Assembly: GCA_033439765.1 (NCBI GenBank)
Contig: JAULSN010000009.1
Span: 1,116,001-1,180,000 of the forward strand
Length of the DNA: 64,000 bases
Reading direction: 5' to 3'
Origin: Lasiosphaeria ovina
Lineage: Eukaryota > Ascomycota > Sordariomycetes > Sordariales > Lasiosphaeriaceae
The position numbers were made by a program, and so were the translations under genes. Shown here piece after piece: positions 1 to 11,452 of this stretch; position 1 is the stretch's first letter, and each line of letters begins with the position of its first letter. The notes under the pieces are model-generated. The model searched no databases, was not told where the DNA came from, and saw only the letters and a list, made by a program, of their open reading frames with translations.

Positions 1-102
1 CTTGGCGCTTGGCAGCGCCGCACGCAAGGCACCGGTAACGTCATTCTTGACCTGGATTTGGTCAAGGGCAAAAGGAACATCAAACAACAAGCACCTGTTC
101 AT
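1..102 (-). CDS. Partial reading frame running off the left edge
   Basis: A 34-codon frame starts at an ATG at 102 on the minus strand and is still open at base 1. The peptide has normal composition (it begins MNRCLLFDVPFALDQIQ) and could be the first exon of a gene or a scrap. No family is recognised. The start is chosen because it is the first ATG in the frame; nothing else supports it. Confidence 0.25.
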   Translation of the reverse strand, partial: MNRCLLFDVPFALDQIQVKNDVTGALRAALPSAK

Positions 103-894
103 AGCTAGAAAGCGATAAATCGAACTTCGGGACAACGGATTTACAGTCATTCTACCACTTCGACACCAAAACAAATTCTCGTGATAATTCCAGCTTTCGA
201 TGTTCATGGTCTAATTATTGGATTTATGCTTGCGGCGCTTTGCCGTCAAGGCGATCCTTCCTACGACGGCCTCATGACACAGCAAAGCGGCATTTGATGG
301 CTTAACACGTCCGAGGATTGTCCGATCGACCAGTCCCTGGAGTCACGGACGAAAACTGGCCAATCCCTGTGCGAGAAACATTCGGCACCTCCACGGTAAA
401 GTAGAAGAGACAGCCTCTCTACACTACTTCCGGCTCACAAGCTCGCCTGCGGTAGCTCCATTCAGCTGATTTATTGGCCGCCGTCTAGAGAGTTTGCCCC
501 ACCAAAGCTGCTGTAGGGTCTTTGCTCACGATGGCGAAAGGGACGAGGAAACTTGTTGACGGTAGAGATAGAGAGTTGAGAAACAACAAACACACACACA
601 CAAGTCCAGGGTAGGCAGGCATTGCTGAAGTGTGGAAGAGAAGAGGCTTCAGCTGCGGCTACGGTTTGGACGACGCGCGAGGGTGGGAACGAGGTGGGAG
701 CTTCCTTTTCTTATTAGGGTGACCTCTACCTCTGAGCAGGTCTGAGAGTTTCCCGAAAAGGGTCCCTCACAGGTATCACGTCCCAGACGGGGATGGGCCT
801 GTCGCAGACGCAGAAAAAGCCACTTTGTCTTGCTTGCATATGTCAGTGTCATGGGCAGGCATCAGGGGTGTGCGGTTCCATCGCTAGTCCAGTG
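103..894. other. No gene seen; short CA run
   Basis: Only short overlapping frames without conserved motifs occur here. A CA dinucleotide run lies at about 588-602. I see nothing else to annotate. Confidence 0.5.
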
Positions 895-932
895 CGCTCC
901 GTCATTGAGTTGCCGACCAAAAAGCAAAATGC
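895..932 (+). repeat. R1 dispersed repeat, core only
   Basis: Holds the R1 core: CCGTCATTGAGTTGCCGACC followed by AAAAAGCAAAA. The same core recurs near 12180, 28660, 59305 and 62110 and in degraded form near 2029 and 12960. This copy lacks the T/C-rich upstream part seen in the longer copies. Confidence 0.75.
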
Positions 933-2028
933 CACAGTTTGCTCAAGCGGGCAAGTCGAAGACCGGGCTGGGTTAAGCATTTTGTCAAGCTCCAACAGCC
1001 CGTCACGTGGGCTCCCCAGGTTTGCAGAGACTCTGTGCAGTCTCTGCACTAGACAGAGAGGCGTCCTCAGTTCTAAGGAGGCCACTGGTGGATTCTTCCT
1101 CAAAAGTGGTGATGATATCCTCCCAATGCAATTCACCCTGAAATGGGTTCTTCGATTGGTGTAATTTCAGGGGAGAGGATTTGTACGTCGCGGGGCCAGG
1201 GCACACCGCACGGCACAGGTCTCCCCATCCACACCGGGTCTGAGTGGATTACTAGTTCTAGCAGGAATGCTGGCGCCACCAACCCCACCCCAGGATCTAC
1301 ACTACCGCGGTGTTGACGCCGGGGAGGTCTCAGTTCCGAGCCAAATGCTAGCCTAGATAGCTGAATCGACTGCCTCAACAGTATGCTATTTATCCTGTGA
1401 TAACGCCGTGTTGCTTACCTTTGACACAGCTACCCTTGAGCTAGTCAACCCTCAACACCACGTTGGTTACTTCGTGATTTGGCCTGTATTCAAGGCTACG
1501 AGTCATGGCACAAAGCGGGGTTATCCTTCTAATTTCTTAGTAAAATGCCTGAGCCACCCATTCCTTCGAGCGAAGCGAGGACAGCCCGGCGCAGGCGCCG
1601 CCGGAGGCAAAAAATAAAGAAAAAAAGGAAAAGAGAGCCTCCATTCAGCTGACTCTCTAAATTTCTCGGTAGCAGACGGTTTAATGCCTACTAGCTAGAC
1701 GCAGACGCGCTGCTGCAGCTCGGCCGAGAAGCTAAGGAAGACACCACAACTTGGTCTTGACATGACCCTCTAACCACGCACGGTGCAGACCTCCAGAATC
1801 TCACCACTGACCTTCTTTTGGCGTTGCAGCTTCGCCAACTCCTCCGAGTACCGCAAGGATGTAGATAGAGTTCTCGTCTCATAACGTCGGGCGAGTGGCA
1901 GGTCTCGTGGTAGCATCCAAGGCCGTCTTCAAGAAGAGACCGTCTTTAAGAAGTGCGGAGACGGCAGCAATCCGCTCTTTGTTAGCGAAGGGTGGCGGCG
2001 GGCTGCTCGCTACGCTCGTAATCTGTGG
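933..2028. other. No gene seen; R1-related scrap at 1558-1625
   Basis: No convincing frame. Around 1558-1625 a stretch (cgagcgaagcgagg, then gccggaggcaaaaaa) resembles the part of R1 seen at 13043-13080 and 62195-62235, where gcgagcagctcgccggaggc is followed by A-rich sequence. It is probably a short R1 remnant. Confidence 0.4.
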
Positions 2029-2047
2029 CCCGTCCGTCATTGAGTTG
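2029..2047 (+). repeat. R1 dispersed repeat, truncated core
   Basis: CCCGTCCGTCATTGAGTTG matches the R1 core exactly, then the sequence diverges into a T run. Confidence 0.6.
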
Positions 2048-2320
2048 TTTTTTGTTGCGTGTTGATCCAGTAGCCGACCCTGACGGTCGATGGCTTTTGA
2101 TGGATGTCTGTCACGGGTAGAACGGCGGAGAAGGCGCGTCGCGGCCGGGAGGATCCGGGAAGCAAGGCGTTGGTTGGGTCGTGGAGAAGCTTGCGGTATG
2201 TCTGTCTGTCTGTATTGACGGCGGAAAGGCGAAAGAGGATGTATGATCTTGATTAGAGCGTACTACCGTCGTGCACAAAGTTATCTTCGGCTGCCTTCAC
2301 AGACATATGTCCTATCATAA

Positions 2321-2563
2321 GACTGCGGTAGACAACATTATCGACCTGTAGTCGATCGGTGGTGTCCGCGGACTTCGAGCTGGCGCATTTTTCGAGGCAA
2401 ATTGCCTGGCTCGATATTATCGCCCGACAGGGTGGCAGTCAGGTCTACCGTGATATGATGTTCGTTATGAAGGCGCAAACCGATGAGAAAGTTCGGGACC
2501 TTTTCCAAGACGAGGATAAAGAAAATATGATTAAATTGATAAGCGGGGCGCAAACAATAAGGT
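2321..2563 (+). pseudogene. Gene-family fragment, copy 1 (paralogue at 19.53 kb)
   Basis: An open stretch of about 68 codons contains HFSRQIAWLDIIARQGG, KAQTDEKVRDLF and DEDKENMIKLI, with no ATG at its head. Two segments match the region 19531-19739: gactgcggtagacaaca at the start and gttcgggaccttttccaaga followed by ggggcgcaaacaataagg at the end. Shared ends with diverged middles mean both are decayed copies of one gene or element. The peptide is hydrophilic and looks truly coding, but I do not recognise the family. It ends at a TAG just after the shared part. Confidence 0.45.
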
Positions 2564-2713
2564 AGGGCTAATAGCAGCGACGACGGCGACGATAGTACAG
2601 AGAACCATAAACCTAGCCCAATAGACTAGCCGTCCGACTGGCCCTCCTGAGGTTGCCTATCTTATATCCCGAAAGGTGCCCTCAAAGGTCTTTGTCGAGC
2701 CTCTGCTACAGAA

Positions 2714-2956
2714 ATGAAGGAGAAGTTTGACCATTACCACCAAGCAAACTCGTCGCAATCGACTGAGTTTTTAGCAAATCAAGAAGTTAACCGCGGGAAA
2801 GCTATCCTCAACTCAAATTTCTCAAGGACGGCGAGCTACATGTATCCTTACCAGACTGTTGGCAAAGAGTTTGTTAACAAAACGCTTGTTGTTAATTTTA
2901 ACAAGCGTTTTGTTCCGGTTGGTATACGTAATGGAGGCTACTGTCTTTATCCCTAA
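2714..2956 (+). CDS. 80-codon frame of doubtful reality
   Basis: ATG at 2714 opens an 80-codon frame ending at TAA 2954-2956. The first 60 residues (MKEKFDHYHQANSSQST onward) are hydrophilic and could be real coding sequence following the fragment at 2321. The last 20 residues run through a perfect hairpin (2876-2914) and then into a repeat shared with 29.0 kb, so the natural carboxyl end is probably lost. No family recognised. Confidence 0.25.
   Translation: MKEKFDHYHQANSSQSTEFLANQEVNRGKAILNSNFSRTASYMYPYQTVGKEFVNKTLVVNFNKRFVPVGIRNGGYCLYP
2876..2914. repeat. Perf. 15-bp inverted repeat (hairpin)
   Basis: AACAAAACGCTTGTT at 2876-2890 and its exact reverse complement at 2900-2914, with a 9-nt spacer. 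No U-run tail and no link to a known element; it may be a fold-back scar or a small palindromic insertion. Confidence 0.8.
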
Positions 2957-3130
2957 TATCGGGACTTCCCCATGCCCATGCGCGTACGTCCCGAGCGAAA
3001 CCGGCAGCGACTCTGATGATGATGATGAATAGTTGTTCTGCTATGTTGGTCTTGCCTTCCGCAACGAACGGCTTCTTCGTGAGATTGCCCGGCATACGTA
3101 TACGTGGGACGAACTTGGCCGTGTCGGGGA
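2925..3130 (+). repeat. R4 fragment, copy 1 (partner at 29.01 kb)
   Basis: Blocks in order are shared with 29010-29260: cgtaatggaggctact, ccctaatatcgggac, accggcagcg, and cgacttcttcgtg/gattgcccggcatacgt-like sequence. The intervening bases differ by substitution and small indels. It looks like two diverged copies of a former coding or element segment; neither keeps a long frame. Confidence 0.55.
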
Positions 3131-3208
3131 AGTAGTCGTACCTGATTAAAGAATTCTAATGCGATGATCCGATGAGGGTGCTTCTTCTCGGCGTAGCTTT
3201 GCGCAATG

Positions 3209-3342
3209 TGTTGCGGGGTTTAGCCCTACCCTAGCGCATGGGCCAGTTGCCCCCGCACGGGTTCTCGCCCACACATTTAGTGCGGGAGGTTCCCCCTCCT
3301 AGAGTTAGTTAGCTAATGCATCCTATATATACTATCCATATA
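3209..3342 (+). repeat. 5' LTR of the Copia element
   Basis: Begins TGTTGCGGGGTTTAGCCC and ends ctatccatata, the RIP-altered equivalent of ccatccacaca at the 3' copy. Differences from the 3' LTR are transitions only, consistent with RIP rather than random ageing. Confidence 0.93.
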
Positions 3343-6300
3343 GGTTATGACGCCCTTTTTCGCTTCCAATTGAAGCTATCCCCAAGCCGTTCTTTATATT
3401 CGAGAGCGTACGAGAAGGAGATTAGTTGAGTCGATTGATCTACCTAATAATAAGGCGAGCGCGCGTAGGTCAGGAAGACCGTAAGCCAGCCAATAGCACT
3501 AAGGAAGTCGAGCGACTTTCTAGGTATACCACCCTCAATCTATTAGAAGCCGATAGTAATTAAGGGTATTCCCGTTAATTAACTAGAGCGATTAATAGGT
3601 ACCGGTTTCTTTAGTCTATCCTTCGATAGAAGAACCAATAACCTACTAAGTCTTTTCTTAGCTACGCGTAACTAACTAGGCTGTATAAAGACTTTAACTA
3701 ACCCTAGCCTAATAGATACCTATTAAAGGTATTACTAAATTCGATATAGAAGACGTATATCGGCTTATCCGTACCGACGTTACCTAGTTAATAGGGGAGA
3801 AGAACCTAGTTTAGTAGGATAGCTCTCTCTAGGGCTACCTTAATATCTACGACTTATAAAACTATATCCTTTAAGTAATCGATAAACCTATAAGTATAGT
3901 AGAAAAGAAAGAGTAACGAGTAAATCGAGTAGTTATCTTAGCGATAATTAGTAATAGCCTCTCGCCGGCTATATACGAGAGACTAATCGCCTATAGTTAG
4001 GATCTAAAAGAGCAAAACCCGAAAGTCATATACGACCTTATTAAGAAGGTCCTTCCTCGTATTATATAAGAAGCTATAATAGACTATATTATTAAATACT
4101 TAATAATTAATCGTACTACCTTCGGAAAAATATAAGACTTCCTAACCCGACTTCGATACTTATATAAGAAGATCGAGGAACTTAAGGCGGGAGTTACGGA
4201 AGTATACTATACTAACCTACTAGTTATAAAGCTTAAGAAGACCTACTCCGACCGTTTCCTCTTCTAGGTAAATAGACTAAAAGAAAAGATATTAACCTAG
4301 GAGAAGTTAAATTAAGAACTTAAAGAGATAGCTATAAACGAGGAAGTAGTACTAAAGTTTAATAAGGTTAATAAGGAAGTAGATATAAAAGTTAAAGAGC
4401 TTAAGGATACTAAAGGTAGAAAGGTAAGGAAGCCTTATAATAAGTACTTAAACTAAATTATAGAAACCTAGGAGTATAAGTCCTACGGTTATTATACCCT
4501 AAAGGATAAGTCTAACTACTAGTAGTATAATCCGAGTAAGGCTCCTAACTCCTAACCTAAGAAAAGGGAAGCCGAAGAGCTAAAGAAGAAATAAGGAGCG
4601 ATTACGGCTATAGTAGTATATAACGGCTTAGGTCTTACGAATCCCTTAATATAAACTAGTTCTAGCTTATTATTTATACCTGACTTTTTTATACCTTAGA
4701 TCGACTTAAATAAGGCTTAGTAGCTTACCCGGACTTTACCCAAAGAGCCTTAAGTAGAGCTATATCGAACTAATATTATACCCCCCGAATCCCTATATAA
4801 TACGGCTATAGAACTATAAATTATACCTTAAGAAGTTCGACTACTTATAAATAATTAGCTACGGGCCTATTACGTACGTATTAAAGATATGTACGATAAG
4901 TAGTCAGATTTTATCGCGAGCCCCTAGTATTCGGCTTAATATTAATAAGTACTAAAGTCTAATAAGCTCTTAAGGTAGAGATTTTAACGAAGGACTATAT
5001 TATCTTTAATATAGGTACTTTAACTATAAGCTTTAATTACTTTAAATAGTTCTTAGAGCTTTATCCCTTACCCAAACTTATCTATTATACGTACTCCTCT
5101 AGATTAATAGGCTCGACCTACTATACTAGAGTAGTAGAAATTAACGCCGTAACTAATAAGGGAGATAATATACGTATAAGACTATTATTAGTTTATTATT
5201 ACCTTAAATCCCTAGCGAATCTAATTAATATTATTATACTATAGTTAATAAAGGTAATATAGCGAATAAACTAGAATAATATAATTTATAATATTACTAG
5301 AAGAAGGATTTAGTATATAATATATAGGAATATACCTATTATTCCGAGTATAACCCCTAATAACTTCGATAAAGCCGTATATACCCTATAACTAGCGATT
5401 CTTATTTTAATTAACTACCTAGTTATATATAGGCGCCTTATATACGCCTCGCGTAGTATCGTTATAAGGGTATACGAAGAAGCTAGAATTCAGCTCCGTA
5501 GAAAGTAGAAGGACTACTTCTATAATATATATATAAGAGGAAAGAAGACCGATAAGCTAAGAAAGGTAATAAAAGAAGCTATTTATAGCCTAGTTAATAT
5601 AATCTAGGTTAACGTTATATTATACGCCAATTCCGGCTACTTAGGTTATAAGTAGGTAGCCCTATTTATCGATATTTATTTAGGCTATATATAGATACGA
5701 TTTATAAAAGAAAAAGGCTATATATACTAATAGATCTTAAAGCTATATACGTTCCTAGTACGGCAGACCGAAAGGAAAGTCAAAATAATAGGTCTTAATA
5801 GAGGTTCGGAATTCGGCCTTAATACTAACGAGTATAAGAACTCCAAGCTCAAGTCCTAGGCTAAAACCGAAGGTATATAGGTCTATATAATAATAATAGA
5901 GTCACCGTTTATAAATAGAAAGATTAAACGGATAATTAGGGTTATTACTAAGCGAATAAGGACTTTAATGATTAAATATAGAATACCGGAGTAGCTATAG
6001 CCTTTCGTTATAGAGAGCGTTATAAGGATTACTAACTTACTACCGACTTTAGTAAATACTAGCGAGTTAAGCCCGTATAAAGTCTTTTATATAACTATGA
6101 GCCTTCTTGAAGAAGCCTATAAGCTATATATTTAGTATTTAAGAAGCTTCTACTACCCGGTATATTACTATATAAAGCCGAGCTAGAGAATATAGGGTAA
6201 TAAGCTAGAACCCTATACCTGAGTTAGAAGGTTAGTCGGCTACGATAATATATACGGAAAGATCTACTAGATCTATAATCTAGAAAATAATATAGTTATA

Positions 6301-7398
6301 AGGGTTAGCGTAGTTAAATTCAACGAAGAAGAAGGCGCTAGACTAGGCGAAGTAGAAAAGGATATAGAATATAAGGCTATATTTAACGATACTACTATCG
6401 ATAAGGCTGAAAATTTTACTCCGCCTATAAAGGTTTGCTTCGACTTACCGATTAACGGTAGTACTCTTAGCCCGGCTCCGAAAGCCACTACCTAAATTAC
6501 TATACCGATTACTACTTTAATAGCCCCGAAAAAGAAGAGAGGAAGGCCTACGTATAAGGAAGCCCTAATACCTAAAGCGACGCCCGAGCCGACCGACGAA
6601 TATTCGGAAGAACCTAAGCCGTATATATCTAAGCGATACCCTTATATATTATATACCGAGCCGACTAAGGAATCGGGTAACGAATTCTAAGATACCGAAG
6701 ATCCTATCCCTTACGATTACTCCCGTACGACTAAAGCCCTACGAATATAAGACCCTAAAGCTAAGAAAGAGAAGGTAAAGAAGTAGAAGAAGGTTCGATT
6801 TAAGGGGGTAAGGCGCTTAAGTAGGACTAATATACCGCCCGGTATATATACTGATAGAAAACCGATTCTAGGCCTTAATTACTAAGGTCTATAAGTTAAT
6901 ACTAGCTTTTTCTAATATTAATATATATACCCGAAGATAAAGGTAGCTATAGATTAAACCCTCTTAGTAATAAAAGTTAAGTATAAGCTTTATATTATAT
7001 CTATTAAGCTTCTAAAGAATTATAAGGAGGTACGGCGAGTTACTAATTACGAATCCCATTAGCTACCTACTATAAAGTAGTAGGACTAAAAGATCTTAAA
7101 TAAGGAAGTCTACGTACTTATTAATATACCCGAAGGGTAAATTATTTTACTAGGAAAATAAGTCTATAATAAGAAACTAGACCCGAATACTAGAAAGATA
7201 TTACCAAGAGCTCGTTAGGTTATATATAGTAACTTCGAGACCGAGGGCTAAAATAGTTAAGACGTTTATATAGTAGTTACGAATAGCGTCTTAGTAAAAA
7301 CCTTTATAATAGTTATGGTAATCCGGAACCTATAATATAAATAATACGACTACGACGTAATATTCCTTAATATTAATATCCCTCTAGGTTATATATAC

Positions 7399-8144
7399 TG
7401 TTGAACTACGTTCCTGTATAGGCCTGAACTCAGCACCTATACAGGGTACGCAGGGCAGCAGGCGCAGCGGAAGCAAGGCGTGTAGCGTATATCGGGAACC
7501 AAGTGCAGGGTAGGTCGATCAAGTGCAGGGTAGACTGTAGGGAGCTGTGCCCTACGGTCCGATACAACAGTGCTTCTGCAAGGCACTGAGGGAAGCAGGC
7601 TGACTGACTACAGGTCTGTAGAACTCTGCTACAGGCCTGCCACTCAGACTGTGAGGACTCTGCTCAGCAGTCTACCTCGTAGGCTGTAGGGGACTCTGCC
7701 CTGCAGTCAGGGTCTTCGGGACCAACTGTGGGTGCTGAAGAAGACGGAGAGGAGTTGTATTATAGAAGTATAGTACAAAGAGTGGTGAGTGCAATGCTTG
7801 CTTGTTGCTTTCTTTTATACTCACAACAAGAGGCTTGCTTGCTTAAGGAAATCTATCTAAGAGAAAGGACAGGTCTATATAGACCTAAGGTGGGCTCTCT
7901 AGAAGGTTCTAGAGGCCCACAGGCTTCGTAGACAGCTCTGTATTCTATAGTCTTCTAGTGGGCTTGTCTTACGTGTGCCAAGACGTATAGGGGTTTCGAG
8001 AGGGTGCTGTGGGGCAAAGTAAACAATCTAGGTATAGCGCCCTCAGCACCACACAACAGCCACAACACTCACAACTCCAACACAGCTACTGCAGTGCCCT
8101 GCACTTCAGGACCTACAACCCTAGTAACTAGCCATACTTTAACA
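7399..8144 (+). mobile_element. Solo LTR nested in the Copia reverse transcriptase
   Basis: 746 bp from TGTTGAACTACG to ACTTTAACA, with terminal TGTT/AACA inversion and a 5-bp target duplication tatac (7394-7398 and 8145-8149). Base composition changes abruptly at both ends: CA and TG are common inside and nearly absent outside. No internal domain remains, so it arose by LTR-LTR recombination. Contains a short direct repeat caagtgcagggtag (about 7500-7534). Orientation cannot be fixed from the ends; plus is arbitrary. Confidence 0.92.
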
Positions 8145-9460
8145 TATACTATATATAATAACCAACCGGCTTAGAGAGAGGGAAAGGTAAATACTAGCTT
8201 CTTAAGAAAGCCTTATATAGTCTAAGAAGAAGTCCTCTATATTAATATCTTACGATAACGCTAGTTATAAAGTCCCTAGGCTATATACCTTTCGAGGTAG
8301 ATACCTACCTCTTTAAATATAAGAGTAATAGCTCTATAATCCTACTTTATATAAATAACGTACTTATTTCTATACTAATAAACGAAATTATTAATAAAAT
8401 CGCCGTTAAGCTTTAAAAATATTATAAAATAAAGGAGCTAGGCGAAGTTAAGCGATTCCTTAGTTTTAATATTATTAAGGATAAAGAGTAATATAAAGTC
8501 TTCCTTATATAAGAAGTATATACCGTAGCCTTACTAAAGAAGTTTAACTACGAAGACCTTAAACCGGTTAAAACTCTATAGCTTATAAAGTTCGATTTAC
8601 TATTAAAGGGATCGCCTAAATAGGTAGTTATATATAATAAGTAAAAAGACTATATTAAGAAGACGGGCGCTCTTAACTACCTATTAACGGGAATACGACT
8701 AGATATTATATATATAGTCTTACGACTTTATAAGGCTAATACTAGACTAAATTAGAAATATCTCGACCTTCTAAAATACCTATTTCGCTACCTTAAGGGT
8801 ACTAAGTCCTTAAGACTAGTCTTTAGAGGAATATATAATATAGTTAAGAACCTAGGGCTCCGTACCTATATAGATACTTCGCTTAGAGATAAAGTACTTA
8901 TATATTACTTAATAGGAGGATATATAGTATTCCTTATAAACGGCCCTATATACTAGAAGTTAAAGAAATAAACTTACGTTATAATAAGCTTAACGGAAGT
9001 AGAGTTTACGAATTTAACCCCGGTAGGAAGGTTAGCCATTTAGATTAATAAGTTATATAGAGAATACGGTATTAAGTAAGAAGCGCCTTTAGTCTTATTT
9101 ACTAATAGCCAAAATGCCTATATTACGATCCTAAATCCACTCAATAAGGCACGTACCCGGTATATCGATATACGTTATAAATGGATTATTAACGTAGTAG
9201 CGAAGAAGGAAATAAGGCTAGAAAAGATCCTAGGTATAGAGATGCCTATGGACGGTTTCACTAAGCCCCTTGTACTGGATTTGCATGTTAAATTCGTCAA
9301 GATATTAGGAATAGAGTCCCGAAGGGTCCCCTAGTATTGAGAAAGAATGAGCAGAGCTTATTTATAGACTAGTTAAGAGCTCCCTATTTTATACCATATA
9401 GCTTTTGCTATTATTTATATAGTATAGACATCTCCGAATAGCTTCACTTATGAGTATGGC

Positions 9461-9471
9461 CGAAGGGGGTG
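9461..9471 (+). promoter_or_regulatory. Polypurine tract of the Copia element
   Basis: CGAAGGGGGTG lies immediately 5' of the 3' LTR, the expected position of the plus-strand primer. It escaped RIP. Confidence 0.8.
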
Positions 9472-9605
9472 TGTTACGGGGTTTAGCCCTACCCTAGCGT
9501 ATGGGCCAGTTGCCCCCGCACGGGTTCTCGCCCACACATTTAGTGCGGGAGGTTCCCCCTCCTAGAGTTAGTTAGCCAATGCATCCTATATATACCATCC
9601 ACACA
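9472..9605 (+). repeat. 3' LTR of the Copia element
   Basis: TGTTACGGGG to CCATCCACACA, followed by the target duplication caatg at 9606-9610. It keeps more CA dinucleotides than the 5' LTR. Confidence 0.93.
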
Positions 9606-9610
9606 CAATG

Positions 9611-11055
9611 TCGTACCTTTCTTTTAGGAGGATCTTGGCAATGAAATCAGACCCGTGCTACAAGGCCGTGTCGACTGCGCATAGGTCTTTGCCAGTAGGT
9701 GGTCGCCCGTCGGCGCCATGGAAGAGCAAGAACTGCTTGACGAGTTCGTGGTTGTCGTAAAATGTACATATAGATAGGCAGAGAGAATAAGGAAGAGAGA
9801 GAGAGAGAGAGTTGGAGAAGTTTAAGCCTTACACCTCTAACCCAGGCTAGGCTCGGTTTGACCCACGCAGGAAAAGAGAGTCTGTTTGCCTTGTTGCACG
9901 GCCGGGCACCCATCCTCTCTCGCCGTCGCTTTCGCTTTGGGGCTTTCCCTTTTCCCTTTTCCCTTTTTCCCAGCACAGCACAGCACTTGCACAACTGAGA
10001 TTCAGGGACAGTCTTTTGCTTTAGGGATAAGTGTGCGTATCTCGTGGATCTATATACCGTACGTCCTCTTCCGTCCGGATTTATATTTATTTTCATTAAA
10101 TATAAGACTTTTACATTCCTCAGCGTTAAAGTAAGATTTTTGAGGCTTGTGACAAATACCGGGTCTGGCACATTTCGTCAATCTTCAGGGTAGCCCGATA
10201 TATATAACGACCGCTCGGCATTTCGGACCTCTTGTTCAGCCGTGAATAGTGCCTGCCCTGTAGGATGGCAATGCTCTCGCCCACGTCTATATCCGCTAAC
10301 GGAAAGAGAGCAATACTAATCTCCACCAGATATTTATTATCTGCACTGCATTGGATCGCGAAGTTCAATATCTAGAAGCGCCTAGGGAAACTTAGAGTCG
10401 TGACAGCGAGGGCGAGGACGAGAGTAGGACAAGTAGTCTAACCAGGCCTAGGCCAAACCGGAGAGGCGATTACTAGCGGCCCCATTGTGATCGCAAGAGA
10501 AGGAAAATGGTGGGTTTTGGTCCTCAAGAAGAGTAGACTTCCAAATAGTTTCCAGGACACAAATGTCACTGCATGCTTGACTGGCGAGTGGGCTGAATGG
10601 TCGGCGTCAATGCCTAAGCTCGACTATGTGCTTGAGGGACACCTTTAAACTCACGAATCCGCGTCCCTGGTTAGTTGGTGTTCGGGGGAAGAAGTTTCAT
10701 GTATATATATCCGTGCCTAGGACGGTAGTCGAGAGAACGGCCCTGAAATAGCAGAAGATGGGGAAGGCTTTATATATAAATAGGATAATTATAAAATACA
10801 GATAAATATAATCGAATATACCTCGATCTCTACCGAGCCGATGAATGTCTTTGGGAACCTATACCATCTCTAATCAAGGCGCACATCACTTTCCCCGAGT
10901 GACACGAATACACAAGGTACTTCCCGGCGCGTAACGTTATAAAGTGATTCCCATCCCCCCGGGCAACGAACGCTGGGAGGACCGAGGGAGGTATTGTATA
11001 AAAAGTACGGTCTTGATGTAGTTGGGCCCACACTTCTCTAGGGATGCCGAGTTTG
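9611..11055. other. No convincing gene; R1 scrap
   Basis: Around 9778-9826 the sequence gagaataaggaagagag... ttggagaag matches the GA-rich distal part of R1. Near 9940-9975 there is a CCCTTTT run. Several frames of 80-170 codons on the minus strand lack conserved motifs and change composition along their length; I do not support them as genes. Confidence 0.45.
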
Positions 11056-11439
11056 CTTGCTGAATAGCCGCCTGTCTTGGACGGCCTGTCCGCTGCAAAC
11101 GACGGGCGAAGAGGTCCGTTAACCCTGACGACCGCCTGCGCTGACCCGCGCGAAGCAACGACGAACATTGACCCCCCGGCGTTCTGCCTCGTCTGCCCGC
11201 ACTGCACTCCATGAACAAGATCCCCCAGGTTGCGCCAAAGGTGGAGGACCACGGCTGCCCCGCGCGTATGGCTCGCTCTTCCGTACTCCAAGACCATCGC
11301 CCTGGCCACGGATCTCGATGTCATGTACGGCGCGCAGCAGTGGTCCGGCAACGACCTGTCTCGTCTTCGCATTAAGTGGGACGTGTTTGAACGGTATATG
11401 ATCATCCCTAAACTCGAAAACTTTCCCCGTGAGATGTGA
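11056..11439 (+). pseudogene. Coding-like fragment with one in-frame stop
   Basis: A frame from about 11056 to the TGA at 11437-11439 is interrupted once by TGA near 11211. The downstream part reads well as protein: RVWLALPYSKTIALATD, then YGAQQWSGNDLSRLRIKW and ERYMIIPKLENF. GC-rich third positions also fit a host gene. I do not recognise the family. It is followed within 15 bp by an R2 repeat, which probably removed the rest of the gene. The overlapping minus-strand frame of 240 codons is judged to be its shadow. Confidence 0.4.
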
Positions 11440-11452
11440 TGAATACAAGTTA

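Larger units (their letters stand above)
3343..9471 (+). pseudogene. RIP-destroyed Copia gag-pol
   Basis: No intact frame survives, but domains can be followed through the stops. Around 5780-6335 an integrase tail is readable, ending in a segment like VIRVSVVKFNEEE (about 6297-6335) and a spacer with KKKRGRPTYKEAL near 6525-6565. Around 7140-7398 the start of the reverse transcriptase includes the area equivalent to a fingers region (YDYDVIFLN). After the solo LTR the RT resumes near 8165; the catalytic YVDD is now read as YINN at about 8348-8362, both Asp codons lost to transitions. RNase H ends with ARTxxIDIRYxW-like sequence near 9150 and the family tail MPMDGFTKPL at 9242-9271. Inactive beyond doubt. 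Confidence 0.88.
3209..9605 (+). mobile_element. Complete Ty1/Copia LTR retrotransposon, RIP-inactivated
   Basis: Two 134-bp LTRs (TG...CA) flank 6.1 kb, with a 5-bp target duplication caatg at 3204-3208 and 9606-9610. The domain order integrase, then reverse transcriptase, then RNase H next to the 3' LTR places it in Ty1/Copia rather than Ty3. A purine tract sits directly before the 3' LTR. Almost the whole interior lacks CpA and TpG and is rich in TpA, with stops in every frame: the classic RIP outcome. The last ~450 bp before the 3' LTR are much less affected. A solo LTR of another family interrupts the element at 7399-8144. Without that insert and its 5-bp duplication the element is about 5.65 kb. 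Confidence 0.93.

Noticed and set aside
6273..6488. Minus-strand frame in the RIP-damaged Copia element
   Set aside because: Antisense to the readable integrase spacer; open only because of the skewed composition.
7728..7931. 67-codon frame in the solo LTR
   Set aside because: LTRs of this class do not encode protein; the frame has no motif.
9647..10171. 174-codon minus-strand frame
   Set aside because: Covers R1-like GA-rich sequence and a CCCTTTT run; no protein-like conservation.
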